Position numbers and translations under genes: made by a program
The notes under the pieces: model-generated
Told to the model about the DNA's origin: nothing
What the model saw: only the letters and a program-made list of their open reading frames with translations
Database searches by the model: none
Source: Rhodeus uyekii
Taxonomy: Eukaryota; Chordata; Actinopteri; Cypriniformes; Acheilognathidae
Length of the DNA: 64,000 nucleotides
Direction: 5' to 3'
Assembly (NCBI GenBank): GCA_037043235.1
Contig: JAWRVZ010000180.1
Span: 1,256,102 to 1,320,101 of the forward strand
Shown here: one piece after another, positions 9,606 through 19,059 of the stretch
Layout of the letters: each line of letters starts with the position of its first letter
Numbering within the stretch: position 1 is the stretch's first letter

Positions 9606-10603
9606 GAATCAGAATCAGAATCAGAAAGAGCTTTATTGCCAAGTGTGCTTGCACACACAAGGAATTTGTCTTAGTGCTGGAGCTTCCAGTGCACATTTAC
9701 AACACAACATGAACAAACAAACAAAAACAAAAACAATCACTGAGGAGCTCAAACACCGAGGCTACCATTTGCGGCGCCAACTCTCCAGAAATGAGTGCAG
9801 TTTAGCAAGCATACATAGCAGCAAACACAACAAAAACAAACATAATATACGTCACACATTACACGTAAGACTCGTGTGGGGATTTTTTTCAGTGGAGTTG
9901 GGGGGAGGGGGAAATAGATAAGGAGAACAGAGAGAACAACAAGCAGACGGATGTTGACAGAGAATATAGACAAAACATGAGTTGTTTTTGAGTTCAGTTC
10001 AGTTCAGTTCTTTGGCTTTGTCCTTGAAGGGAGATAAGGAGACCAGGCTGTTCATCATGCTGAGTTCCCAAGAGATAGGAACAAGTGAAGTTTCGGGTGA
10101 ATTTTTATTCCATTTGGTGATCTTCAGTAATTTGTCCGGATCATAATCAATCAATCAGCTCCGGTTGTGTTCGGTCCGTACAGTTCCCTAGACATCACGT
10201 CTAGCCTCATGGTCAGACATGGTTTACAGTCTAAAAAGTTCACCAGTCTGACTCTCGATGGAGCCCACATAAGTAGTCCGGACTGCGTTGTTGCGATTCA
10301 GTTCCTCAATCTGTATCACTCTCTGATCTAATTCCTTCAAACGGCCACACGCAACCACGAAGCATTTCTTAATTTCCACATATAGAAAAATCTTCTGATA
10401 GGTCAGGGCAGTCCCAAAGCCAAAGAATAGGAACCCTGCCATCAATAATCCAATCATATAGAAAATCCTTTCCATCTCAGTATTCTCAGGAGTCCAGCAA
10501 GCAGCGGGTCAGTGAAAAAGAAAGACAACAAAATACAAAAGCGCGAGGAAGCGAGAGCGAGAGAGAAACGCGTCTGCACTGTAGGAGAAGCAGGAGGAGG
10601 CAT
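9606..10603 (-). mobile_element. Retroposon encoding a membrane/coiled-coil protein, copy A
   Basis: A 1-kb repeat inserted in E3 and homologous along its length to 15043-16300. Its 3' end (left, plus strand) is a short GAATCA tandem next to AGAGCTTTATTGCC, i.e. CAATAAAGC on the minus strand, a poly(A)-type tail signal. The minus strand carries a shortened ORF (10224-10475). The right boundary near 10603 is approximate and a target duplication was not resolved. Confidence 0.72.
10224..10475 (-). CDS. Retroposon-encoded single-pass membrane protein, internally deleted copy
   Basis: 83 residues starting with a true ATG: a hydrophobic segment MIGLLMAGFLFFGFGTALTY (about residues 7-26), then a helical, charged region RLKELDQRVIQIEELNRNNA. 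Compared with the copy at 15654-16172 it lacks the N-terminal ectodomain and part of the linker. It has no recognised domain. Whether it is expressed is unknown. Confidence 0.5.
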   Translation of the reverse strand: MERIFYMIGLLMAGFLFFGFGTALTYQKIFLYVEIKKCFVVACGRLKELDQRVIQIEELNRNNAVRTTYVGSIESQTGELFRL

Positions 10604-11028
10604 GACGCAGGGAGGAGGCATGACTGATGGATAAAAATGTACATGATAAAGGGTGGGGTAGGGTGGGAAGCGGTACCTCGGGTGATGGCTGACGGGTTGT
10701 TGTGGGCTCTGGCACTGGCTGACGGGTCATGGCAGGCTCTGGCACTTGCTGATGTGCAGTCGCTAGAGACGCGTTTGGCTGACTGGTTCGGAGCAGGATA
10801 CTCATCTGACACTCATGAACGGCTTGCTGCCAACTCATGCCGGTAGTGTCAGGGAGGTCTCTAAACTGGAGGTGGTTAGCCCTGATCCGGAACAGCATCT
10901 TCAGCATTTCATCATTTAGAGACGAGAAGATGGCGAATATCCTGAACTTAGTGGCAAAGTCATGGAAGTCTGGATTATCCCTGGCTATCTGGAGGACCTT
11001 CCCCAGATGTTCCAAGGTGCCACAACAT
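10604..11028 (-). pseudogene. E3 Gag-like capsid domain and proline-rich region
   Basis: Minus-strand reading gives FHDFATKFRIFAIFSSLNDE, then MLKMLFRIRANHLQFRDLPD, then TTGMSWQQAVHECQMSILLR, followed by repeated PEPxxTRQP units. The spacing FA..F, LN, LK.LF, L matches the E1 domain, and DLPDTTGMSW is shared with the relic at 14152. The frame is open across this stretch but runs into the nested retroposon at about 10603 and has no clear ATG, since the 5' junction is deleted. Confidence 0.65.
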
Positions 11029-11225
11029 CCGTAGTAAATCGAAATCTCGCAATGTGTGTGCATGCATGGGAGTATTTTATAGTTCATGAAATGGTGTCCA
11101 GCTGGTGTGACAATCAGTCCAATCATGTGTGGCTTTCTGGGAAATGTAGTGTGTAATGTAGTGTCAGTGTATGTGAGCTCCCTCCGGTGGCCAGAGAGGG
11201 GAGCACGGAGCTCATATTCATAACA
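11029..11225 (-). repeat. Truncated 5' LTR of E3
   Basis: 197 bp homologous to 8792-8981. The remaining R/U5 part and the primer site are missing; the junction with the internal sequence is at about 11028. Confidence 0.82.
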
Positions 11226-11435
11226 AATATCTAAGTTAATATTTGTTTTTAGCCAAGTTCTATTATTTAAGTGTTTATTTTGATAAACAGATTTTTGTTT
11301 AATACATTTACTGTTATTAAAACGTTTACTTAGTCTATGAAAGCTATTGAAAGGATTTATTTGGATAATCTTATTCAATCTCACTTCTTTTTTTCTTTGT
11401 GTCTGTCTGTTTCTTTTACTTTGTCTTCACATTAG

Positions 11436-11580
11436 CCTCCGAACGCCAGTATAAACATAGGTCCAGGTGGGATGAGTCAGGGTGGTGGAGGTCCGTCTCT
11501 GCACTTGCAGACTAATATGAATGACGGTATGGGCACTGGCTTGCCATCCACCTCTCTAATGCTGAACCAAATGAACAATG
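11436..11580 (+). CDS. ss18l1: ss18l1 exon
   Basis: The acceptor is the AG at 11434-11435 and the donor is GTGAGA at 11581. The exon reads PPNASINIGPGGM, then a Gly-rich stretch, then GTGLPSTSLMLNQMNN. This aligns with the CREST segment after the SNH domain. It starts in phase 0 and ends in phase 1. Confidence 0.9.
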
Positions 11581-11828
11581 GTGAGACCCTGTCTGCATCC
11601 GATAACCACCTATGTGTCTGTGCTATGCTTACTGCTTGCTTATTTCTCCGGGCAACGTCTTTGCACTTCTTTCTTACTGTTTTTGCAAACATTGTCATAC
11701 TTCTCTACAGCTTGCCTGGCTCCTAACAACACTAACAACACTTTGCCCTTTACTTTGCTCTCTTTGACTCATGGAATTTTTATGAACTGAATGTGTGCTT
11801 TATCCTGATTGTGAGTGTGTTTTGTTAG

Positions 11829-12011
11829 GCCCCAGCCACGCTCCCATACAGCAGCAGCCCACCATATCCATGAGCCTGGCCACCCGCAGACATGGCACAG
11901 GGCCTGGGTACAGCCACCCGGTGCCCTCCACTCAGGGAGCTCCGCTCCAAGGTCAGATGACCTATTCATCTATGGCCTCTCGTGGCAACCCCAACATGCA
12001 GTCCAGCCAAG
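11829..12011 (+). CDS. ss18l1: ss18l1 exon
   Basis: The acceptor AG is at 11827-11828 and the donor GTGAGC at 12012. It encodes GPSHAPIQQQPTISMSLA, then a GYSHPVPSTQGAPLQGQ-type segment, in the Met/Gln/Pro-rich middle of CREST. It is a symmetric phase 1-1 exon. Confidence 0.9.
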
Positions 12012-12859
12012 GTGAGCCCAGGAGGGCGCTCACCTCAGGGTCCCATCCAGAAACACAAAGGAACTAGATAAGGAAGGAGTTATATAGAAATAAACACACA
12101 TTATTAGGAAGGTGTTATGTAGAAACAAATATACATTATTCTACAACACAGGTTGCTAATTTAGTAATGTATGGAAAGAATGTAGGTGAATCACAGACAA
12201 AATCTAAAGAAATTGTTTGCTTTGTGGCATTATTTTCATGACCAATTAAACTTCAAACATACAAATATTAATTTGTGAAACTGACATGTTCTTATCAAGT
12301 TTCTTGATATCCATCCAAATGCTACCATTTGTGTTCATCATGGATGAAGATGCCACATCAGAAATATCTCTTGACCCCCAGGAAAGAGATAGCACACATT
12401 CAGTTCATCAGCAGGAGGCTTCTCCCTTCCTCTGACTTTTAATTTAATCCTCATTTTAGGCATTCTTTGCTCGCTTAAACCGCTGAAATGCTGCCCTGTG
12501 TCCCAACTGACAGTTTCTTTCTTGATTCTACCCCAGCTTCTTTTGGAAATTCATAGAATGTCTTTGGCTTTTCAGATTGTTAGTCTTGGATATAACCGAT
12601 GTGTTGGGGAAACTTAAAACTTAATATTCATCAAGTTTATTGATTCGCCCGCTCTTTTAGAGCTGCCGTTCAGCCAAACAAACTTTGTTTATAATGTTTT
12701 CCTGTGACCACTGTAAAGCTGCTTTGAAACAATCTGTATTTTAAAGTGCTATATAAATAAAGGTGACTTGACTTGTTGTTTAACAGTATTTTTTGATCAT
12801 TAAGACTTTTGTTTACACTGTCATTTCATTGCAATATTTGTGGTGCTGGTTCCCATTAG
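12012..12859 (+). other. ss18l1 intron with L2-type LINE tail
   Basis: The only recognisable part is the LINE tail at 12602-12775. The rest shows no gene or repeat I can name. Confidence 0.5.
12602..12775 (+). mobile_element. L2-type LINE 3' tail
   Basis: Matches the 3' ends of the other L2 copies here (36960-37127, 49820-49998): CACTGTAAAGCTGCTTTGAA, then GTGCTATATAAATAAAGGTG and a GACTT repeat. Confidence 0.8.
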
Positions 12860-13015
12860 TTTCTGTGATGCATCAGCAAGGCCTTGGATCCCATTACTCG
12901 TCCACCTCAGCGGGGGGTCAACAGTTTCATGGTCAGCAGATGATGGGACAGGGGAACCAGGGTAGCACCATGATGTCACAGAGGCCTATGGGAAGTTACC
13001 GAGCCCCACAACAAG
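12860..13015 (+). CDS. ss18l1: ss18l1 exon
   Basis: The acceptor AG is at 12858-12859 and the donor GTAGGT at 13016. It encodes VSVMHQQGLGSHYSS, then a GQQMMGQGNQGSTMMSQRPM-type segment, matching the SHYSS...MMGQGSQGS block of CREST. Phase 1-1. It is followed by a 17.5-kb repeat-filled intron. Confidence 0.9.
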
Positions 13016-14151
13016 GTAGGTGCTGTGAGCTTTATTTCATCTACCAGAAGCTGGTTATGGATACGTGGTGTCTGTATGTAATTGTGCTGTACATTTGCAG
13101 AGGTGGTATCACAAATATGAAGCTCCCTTTCAAAGTGGAACTTCAACACTGCATCTGATATTAATGCTATGGGGAACAGCATCAGTGTAACCGTTGTCTG
13201 AAGCACGCCAAATTATTAGCAGGCAGCACCCCATGACATCTAAAGGCTAAATGAGTAAAAAAGGGTATCTGAATACACATCATCACCTTTTTGTCTTCAG
13301 AAGCTGCTTGTTTGTTTACATTACAAGATACCACTCTGTTGAAGTGTGTTCAACTCTTGAAGGAGCTGGATGTGCTTTTTATAATGCCGTTGCAGTAAGA
13401 AGAGATAGCAATTTAAGGATGTTTGGATCTTGAGGGAGTTGGAGGCACTCAGGGTGAAGCATTTGTGTGTTCTGGTAAAATAGAGATGAACTTCAGGTGT
13501 TTTCCCCTTGTGGCTTAAGCCCTGTGTCTGATGAAGCATCATGGTGGGTTCAATTCGTGGGCTTGCAGGTGGGCAGAGTAGTGGTAAATGTTATTAAATC
13601 GCTCTTATGCTTGCCACCTTGTGGCCCATGGGAAGGCACGTGCGTATGCAAGACAGGCTTGTGGGGTCCTGTATACCATAGATTCCACTCAGCAGTGGAA
13701 AATATACAATTGCAACAACTCTAATTCAATTGCAAGCTGTTGTAATAGAAAAGTACAGTGTTAAAATCTTAAAAAGTACAGTGTTAAAATCTTAAAATGC
13801 GTTAAAATGCCAGAGGGTGCGCTTGCCGCTTGCATTGAATATCCTCAAGTGAGACTGTGAACTTCAAGTCTTTATTACTTCAAGTGAAGTAATAAAACAA
13901 ATTATTTTAAAGGAGATTCCTAAAATGCAAAGGCATCCACCTATTGCTGTGACTGAAAAACAGAAGATAGAAACATTTTACTGATGAGACGTGAATAGAA
14001 TTAACACGATTGCAACACTTTATCTGTGTTCTTCAAGCCGTCTCATGTATTTTTTTCATTAGGACAATGTACATTCATAATGCATTGCTAATCCACATTA
14101 CCTTTATCACGGTATAGAATGCTACAAAATAATATAATTTCTACTTCCTTC
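13016..14151 (+). other. ss18l1 intron, nothing assigned
   Basis: Start of the 17.5-kb intron. A short direct duplication of AAGTACAGTGTTAAAATCTT lies at 13751-13795. Otherwise no feature was recognised. Confidence 0.4.
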
Positions 14152-14695
14152 TGTCACTGTCCTATCATGTCTTCCTGTTTCCTTCCGTGTGCTTCCTGTG
14201 TCATTTCCTTCACCTGTCACATCAATCACTCTTCTCGTTAGTCTCATCACCTGTTCCCCATCATCCCGTGTATAAAGCCCTCATATGTTCCTCATGTGCT
14301 TCTTTCGTTTTATATTTAAAGTGCTTTGTTTTCAGTTACTAAATAAAGAGAAGTTTCAGTTCATCCTCATCTCCTCGCCTTCATCCTCCCGCACGCAATG
14401 CTAACAGAACAACTGACCAGGCTAGTCACCCACAAAAGACGTCTTAGCTGGAGAGATGGATTACGGCCAGCAATTCTCAGACACTGCACGGAAGAACGTC
14501 GACGTCAGGGATTTTGCTCTGGAGTTTTGTCGCCTAACCCTAACCTACTCTGTTTGATGTTTGACACCATCAAGTTTCTGTTTTGGATCGGTGGCCAACT
14601 ACCACCCAGACCTCCAGTTACCAGTTAGACCTCCCAGACACCACCACATATTTAAGGTATCTGGAAAGTGTCTACCCCCGATCCAGACAGAAAAC
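14152..14695 (+). mobile_element. 5' LTR and gag remnant of a further gag-only element (E6)
   Basis: An LTR-like 255 bp (TGTCACTG at 14152 to CTAACA at 14406) contains TATAAAG at 14271 and AAATAAAG near 14341. It is followed by GAACAACTGACC, like the junction of E1. The next 290 bp reads as a broken Gag-like chain: VDVRDFALEFCRL, then an F..F region and LPDTT further on, in shifting frames. It ends at a (TA)n array. No 3' LTR was found. Confidence 0.6.
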
Positions 14696-14701
14696 ACAAT
14701 T

Positions 14702-14702
<1 letters not shown>

Positions 14703-14759
<57 letters not shown>
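14703..14759. repeat. (TA)n microsatellite
   Basis: Uninterrupted TA dinucleotides over about 57 bp. Confidence 0.95.
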
Positions 14760-14766
<7 letters not shown>

Positions 14767-15042
14767 TGGACAAATAGGGAAATTGGATATTAACAATTAA
14801 TATATTAACGAATTATAACAATTATGGCTTGACTCGGCTTGTAGAATTTATTTTAATTATAGAATTGAGTTCAAAGGACGAATAGTTGTCCACCAAATGA
14901 TTTGCACTATGAACTCTTAGAAAGACTTCTAATGGCCACAAAGAATGATCTTTTCTTTTGTTTAAAGCATGTAGCAAAATTCAAACGTTAAAGTGACTTA
15001 TTTACGAGCAGTACAGAGACAATCATGTGTGGATATATATAT

Positions 15043-16300
15043 CAGAATCAGAAAGAGCTTTATTGCCAAGTGTGCTTGCACACACATGGAATTTGTCTTA
15101 GTACTGAAGCTTCAAGTGCACATTTACAACACAACATGACCAAACAAACAAAACAAAAACAATCACTGAAGAGCTCAACACCGAGGCAGCCATTAGCGGC
15201 GCTATCTTCTCTATTGTATACACTTGTTATACAAGTGTATACAATGAAGTTTAGCAAGCATTACATAACAAACACAACAAAACATAGCAAACACAACAAA
15301 ACAAAACATAGCAAACACAACAAAACATAACATAACATCACACAGTACACGTTGTCACGTGGTGGGATTTTTTGTATGTGATTTTTCGATTTTTTAAGTG
15401 GGAGAGGAGATAGATAAGGATAAGGACAGGCAGACGGATGGAGTAGCCATAACTTCAGATGTTTTCGAGTTCAGTTCTATGGTTTGTCCTTGGCAGTGCA
15501 CAGGGAAAGATAGCAGACCAAGCTGACAGGCTGACCTCCCAACCGAGAGATAGGGACATTGAGGATCGGGTGGGGTTGTTAAATTTTTTTTAATCCATTT
15601 TGATGATCTTCGGTAATTTATCCGAATCATAATCAATCAATCAGTTCTAGTCCTCAGCGTTCGCATTCGGTCCGTGCAGTTCCCCTAGACATTACGTCCA
15701 GACTCATGGCCAGACCGGTTACAGTCCGTAAAAGTTCACAGATCTTACTCTCAATGGAGCCCATTCTTCCCTGCGTATCCGCAGTCCGGACTGCGTTGTT
15801 ACGGTTCAGTTCCTCAATCTGTATCACTCTCTGATCTAATTCCTTCAAACGGTCCCACACAACTCCGAAACATTCCTTAATTTCCACAGACAGCGGCTTG
15901 GTAAATTTGCTTGCAGCTGTCTTACCAATCTTCCGATAGGTCAGGGCAATCCCAAAGCCAAAGAATAGGAACCCCGCCATCAATAATCCAATCATATATA
16001 AATCTTCCGCATACTCTACGGACAGAGCCTCCAGGCACAGGACTTGCCAGTTGTTCCATGGGTCCATCACGTACCCTGCAGCAAAGGTCCCGTCCGGGCA
16101 GGTGGGTTCTCCCGGTGCCCCATTTCTTTGTGAGAAAATCCTATCGATCGCGCTGATTGACCAGTTAATCAATTCAGTATTTTCAGGAGTCCAGCGAGCA
16201 GCGGGTCAGAGGAAAAAAGACAGACAAAATACCAGAGCGCAAGGGCAGAGCGAGAGCAGAGGCAAAACACGTCTGCACTGTACAGAAGCAGGAAGGAGAA
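15043..16300 (-). mobile_element. Retroposon encoding a membrane/coiled-coil protein, copy B
   Basis: A 1.26-kb element flanked by a 12-bp direct repeat GGATATATATAT (15031-15042 and 16301-16312), as expected for target-primed insertion. The right-hand copy has grown into a (TA)n array. The minus-strand 3' end reads CAATAAAGCTCTTTCTGATT, the tail shared with copy A. The 5' part on the minus strand is pyrimidine-rich, then comes a 172-codon ORF, and about 600 bp of 3' UTR. No reverse transcriptase is present, so it depends on another element. The class (SINE-like, or truncated LINE) is not known to me. Confidence 0.75.
15654..16172 (-). CDS. Retroposon-encoded single-pass membrane protein with coiled coil
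   Basis: The frame is open from a stop upstream of 16172 to TGA at 15654. The codon matching the ATG of copy A is TTG here, so the first usable ATG may be the internal Met of YVMDPW or the one opening the membrane segment. The N-terminal part, roughly residues 18-55, contains APGEPTCPDGTFAAGYVMDP and two cysteines. MIGLLMAGFLFFGFGIALTY (about residues 60-79) is a membrane span. The following region (RLKELDQRVIQIEELNRNNA, then GRMGSIESKICELL) has a heptad-like pattern. I recognise no known family. The open frame in two diverged copies suggests it was coding in the source element. Confidence 0.6.
   Translation of the reverse strand: MINWSISAIDRIFSQRNGAPGEPTCPDGTFAAGYVMDPWNNWQVLCLEALSVEYAEDLYMIGLLMAGFLFFGFGIALTYRKIGKTAASKFTKPLSVEIKECFGVVWDRLKELDQRVIQIEELNRNNAVRTADTQGRMGSIESKICELLRTVTGLAMSLDVMSRGTARTECER

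Positions 16301-16302
<2 letters not shown>

Positions 16303-16368
<66 letters not shown>
16303..16368. repeat. (TA)n microsatellite
   Basis: TA array grown from the target duplication of the retroposon at 15043-16300. Confidence 0.95.
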
Positions 16369-16371
<3 letters not shown>

Positions 16372-16388
16372 AATACACAAAACTACGG

Positions 16389-17440
16389 TGTGGCAAGGGG
16401 CGCGTGGTTCAGCGAGGTCGGCAGTGGGAGAAAGAGTCGGGAGACGAGCGGTGCGTAAGTGGATCAAGCGCAAAATCTCTAACACCTGTGTCTCATTATA
16501 GTAACTGGCGGGAACAGACCGGATATAAACAGCCTGGAAGGGAAAGATGGCGAGAGAGATCCGGGCGAGACGCGAGTCGGCATGGAAGCGGTGAACGCGA
16601 GGCTCACGAGCGAAACGAAAGTGAAACCAAAACTGAGAGAGATTGCGAGTGACACGGAACTCAGAGGGAGAAGCGTGACTCAACTGAGAGAAGCAGGACA
16701 GTGGGAGTGAAACGCACCTGCTTATGTTTTGTTTTGTGTTTTGATTTATCTTAGACTCTAAAGCAGGGGTGGGCAAACTATTTGTCTCGCGGGCCACATT
16801 GGTTTCTTAAAATTGACTGAGGGGCTGGGGTGAAGCTGTGCATTTACTTATAAGAAATCCTAGAAAACCTGTATAAAGTATAGTTTGGTCTTAAATCACT
16901 GGACTGGGACACGTGAAATTACAACAAAACAATATTAATACAATTTAATCGACAGAAAAACTGATTCTGATTCATATATTTGCCTCAGCTCTAGATTGAC
17001 AATCACAGGCGTCCAATCACAATTGACCTCTGGTAAAAAAGGAACTAACCAATGACGTTTGATGTTAGTATTACAAGAGCAAGCCCCGCCCCACGACTGT
17101 CAAAAATAAAAGTGCTCACACGAGCAAAAACAGCAGTCGAGAGCGTGCGCAGATTATATGTCACACGTGCGCGAGTGATTAAAATGAGCTCGCGGGTACC
17201 CGTATTTACGTGGAGCTCTGTTTTCCGTTCGCGGATGTCAGCCGCAACAAAAAATGTAAAATGAAGGAGGTTTAATATAGGTTTGGCAAGTTCGGCGGGC
17301 CGGATTAAAAAGCCCAACGGGCCGCATGTGGCCCGCGGGCCGTAGTTTGCCCACCCCTGCTCTAAAGAAATAAAAGCTTGTGAGTCTCAGTAAGCTGACC
17401 CTGCCTCCTTCCTTCTCCGTGACGAACGAACCTTACCACA
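16389..17440 (+). mobile_element. Solo LTR with nested hAT element
   Basis: Starts TGTGGCAAGG and ends CCTTACCACA, flanked by the 5-bp duplication TACGG (16384-16388 and 17441-17445). A TATA motif (ATATAAAC near 16524) and an AAATAAAAG signal after the nested element give plus orientation. Without the nested hAT the LTR is about 448 bp. No internal region, so it is a solo LTR left by recombination. Confidence 0.82.
16764..17359. mobile_element. Non-autonomous hAT transposon (CAGGGGTGGGCAAACT group)
   Basis: Perfect 16-bp terminal inverted repeats CAGGGGTGGGCAAACT / AGTTTGCCCACCCCTG and an 8-bp target duplication CTCTAAAG (16756-16763 and 17360-17367). 596 bp with no transposase. A second copy is at 56969-57710. 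Confidence 0.95.
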
Positions 17441-17445
17441 TACGG

Positions 17446-18412
17446 GTACAAACATTAAACAGAATACACACACAGATTAATGGAGAGAGAGAGACAGAGG
17501 GGAAGAGAGAAAGAAACAGATGGGCAAGTTACAAACCTGTTAATCTTTTCGAGAGCGAGCAAGGAATCAAACTACACCTTATTTAGGCACAAACGTAAGA
17601 ACTCTTCTTACTAAAGAAGATTAAGAGATACTTGCATTTGATCAGTTTGGCTGCCGGGTTGCAAATGTCTGTGTTTGAAAAATTCCTGGATTTGCTTTGT
17701 TGTTGAAGGCGTTCTTTGGGAGTTCTATTGTTAGAATGGGAACTTCCATGGGAAGAGGGGGAGTAGAGTGCGGAAAGGGAGTAAGAGAGCTAAGCGAAGT
17801 AAGAGCCCGAGGGTGTAGAGATATAAGAGTGTAAGGTTTCTGGCTGTTGGGCATTTATAAAGGAACAACGTGAAACGCCTCCTTTTTGCCAGAACAACCA
17901 ATCGGTGGGAATGAACTGCAGAGCGGGAAAACTTCCTTTGTATCTCTAAATGCTTTCATGAGCGTTTAGATACCAAGCATGATTAGGTAAAGATTAAAAA
18001 GAGACGAAAGATAAGATAAACCTTGTTTTACACAAGCATTTCTAGATTATAAGAATAAAAAACTACCAAACATAACTGAAATGGTTATGACATAGGTGGC
18101 ATACATACGTATGACTATATCATGCATTTGAGTCACATCGCTCAAATATATAACACTTCTGCTCTGGCTTTATGTGATCCTTGGGGGTCGGCATGGTGTG
18201 ATTGATGCAGGTAATCAGGATTGCACCTTCATCAGACAACAGTAATGTATTGGAAGCATGTTGAATGTGGAAGAGAAGGGAAAGAAAGGTGAATGAGAAA
18301 AATATATACTGCCATGCCTTGTCATGTCGTTACTTGGTGGACTCATGCAGGTAGACTTTTTTATTCTAATTACAACTGAATGCAAACAAATATCAAAACT
18401 ACTTCAGGACAG
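17446..18412. other. Intron sequence, nothing assigned
   Basis: A GA-rich simple stretch lies near 17482-17520. No other recognisable feature. Confidence 0.4.
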
Positions 18413-18757
18413 TTCGCCACTTAAGCGCAAATCATCTCAGGTTACATATGTGACCATAGTTCCCTGAAGAGGGAACGAGACGCTGCAACGAACGCTTTGG
18501 GGAATACTTGGACGATATTTCGTGAAGCACTATGTAAACAATTGATCGACCGAGTGTGAGCGGCGGTCGCAAGTCAGTGACGTTACGAACCAGGGTGATA
18601 AATATGCGTCAGAAACAAGTGACAGCAGCTTAGAGGAGTGTCTGAAGCAAGCCCGGAAGGCACAAGGAGCTGAGGCCAAAGACGCACCGTCTCGTTCCCT
18701 CTTCAGGGAACTATGGTTACAAATGTAACCTGAGACTATTTACGCTTAAGTGGCGAA
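18413..18757. repeat. Palindromic repeat with 70-bp arms
   Basis: The arm at 18413-18482 (from TTCGCCACTTAAGCG to GTTCCCTGAAGAGGGAACGA) is inverted at 18688-18757. The spacer is about 205 bp. The GTTCCCT...AGGGAACGAGA core recurs at 51265-51317, about 60050 and about 63330. This looks like the end of a DNA transposon common in cyprinids, but I cannot name the family. Confidence 0.75.
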
Positions 18758-19059
18758 TGCTTTGGGGAATGATATACTTGCCGCATCACAGACATCAGAT
18801 AGTGAAACACCTGATATAAGGGCATTAGAGGCAGCCACGCTCCTAGTGGAGTGGGCATGGTCCCTTAGAGGAGAGGGTGATCCGGCCGACTCATAAGCTA
18901 GAGTGACAGCCTGCTTAAAGTGGGTTTGGATGCTGGGGCCCCCTTAGGGGTCCCAAAGCAAACAAATAATTGATCTGACTTAGGCCAAGGGGCAGACCTG
19001 TGTTCGTAAGTGTCTAGTGCGAGACTTTGTTTTTAAACTCCTGGTCCTGGTCACCAAAG
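18758..19059. other. Repeat-like intron sequence
   Basis: Non-coding continuation of the palindromic repeat, similar in composition to 56270-59700. No ORF. Confidence 0.4.

Larger units (their letters stand above)
8507..11225 (-). mobile_element. Gag-only LTR element (E3), minus strand, with nested retroposon
   Basis: Bounded by the perfect 5-bp duplication AATAT (8502-8506 and 11226-11230). The 3' LTR is 8507-8981; the 5' LTR (11029-11225) retains only U3 and the first bases of R. A run of C at 8983-8991 is the minus-strand polypurine tract. The interior reads on the minus strand as a Gag-like protein (11028 downward) with a proline-rich tail, and carries an insertion at about 9606-10603. 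The region 8990-9120 is homologous to 48590-48705 of element E5. Confidence 0.88.

Noticed and set aside
13497..13724. 75-residue ORF in the long ss18l1 intron
   Set aside because: No homology pattern, no splice context and no conservation evidence.
14407..14417. Self-priming site in E6
   Set aside because: AACAACTGACC has only about 7 of 11 matches to a segment near 14330, and the TATA spacing does not fit. Not counted as support.
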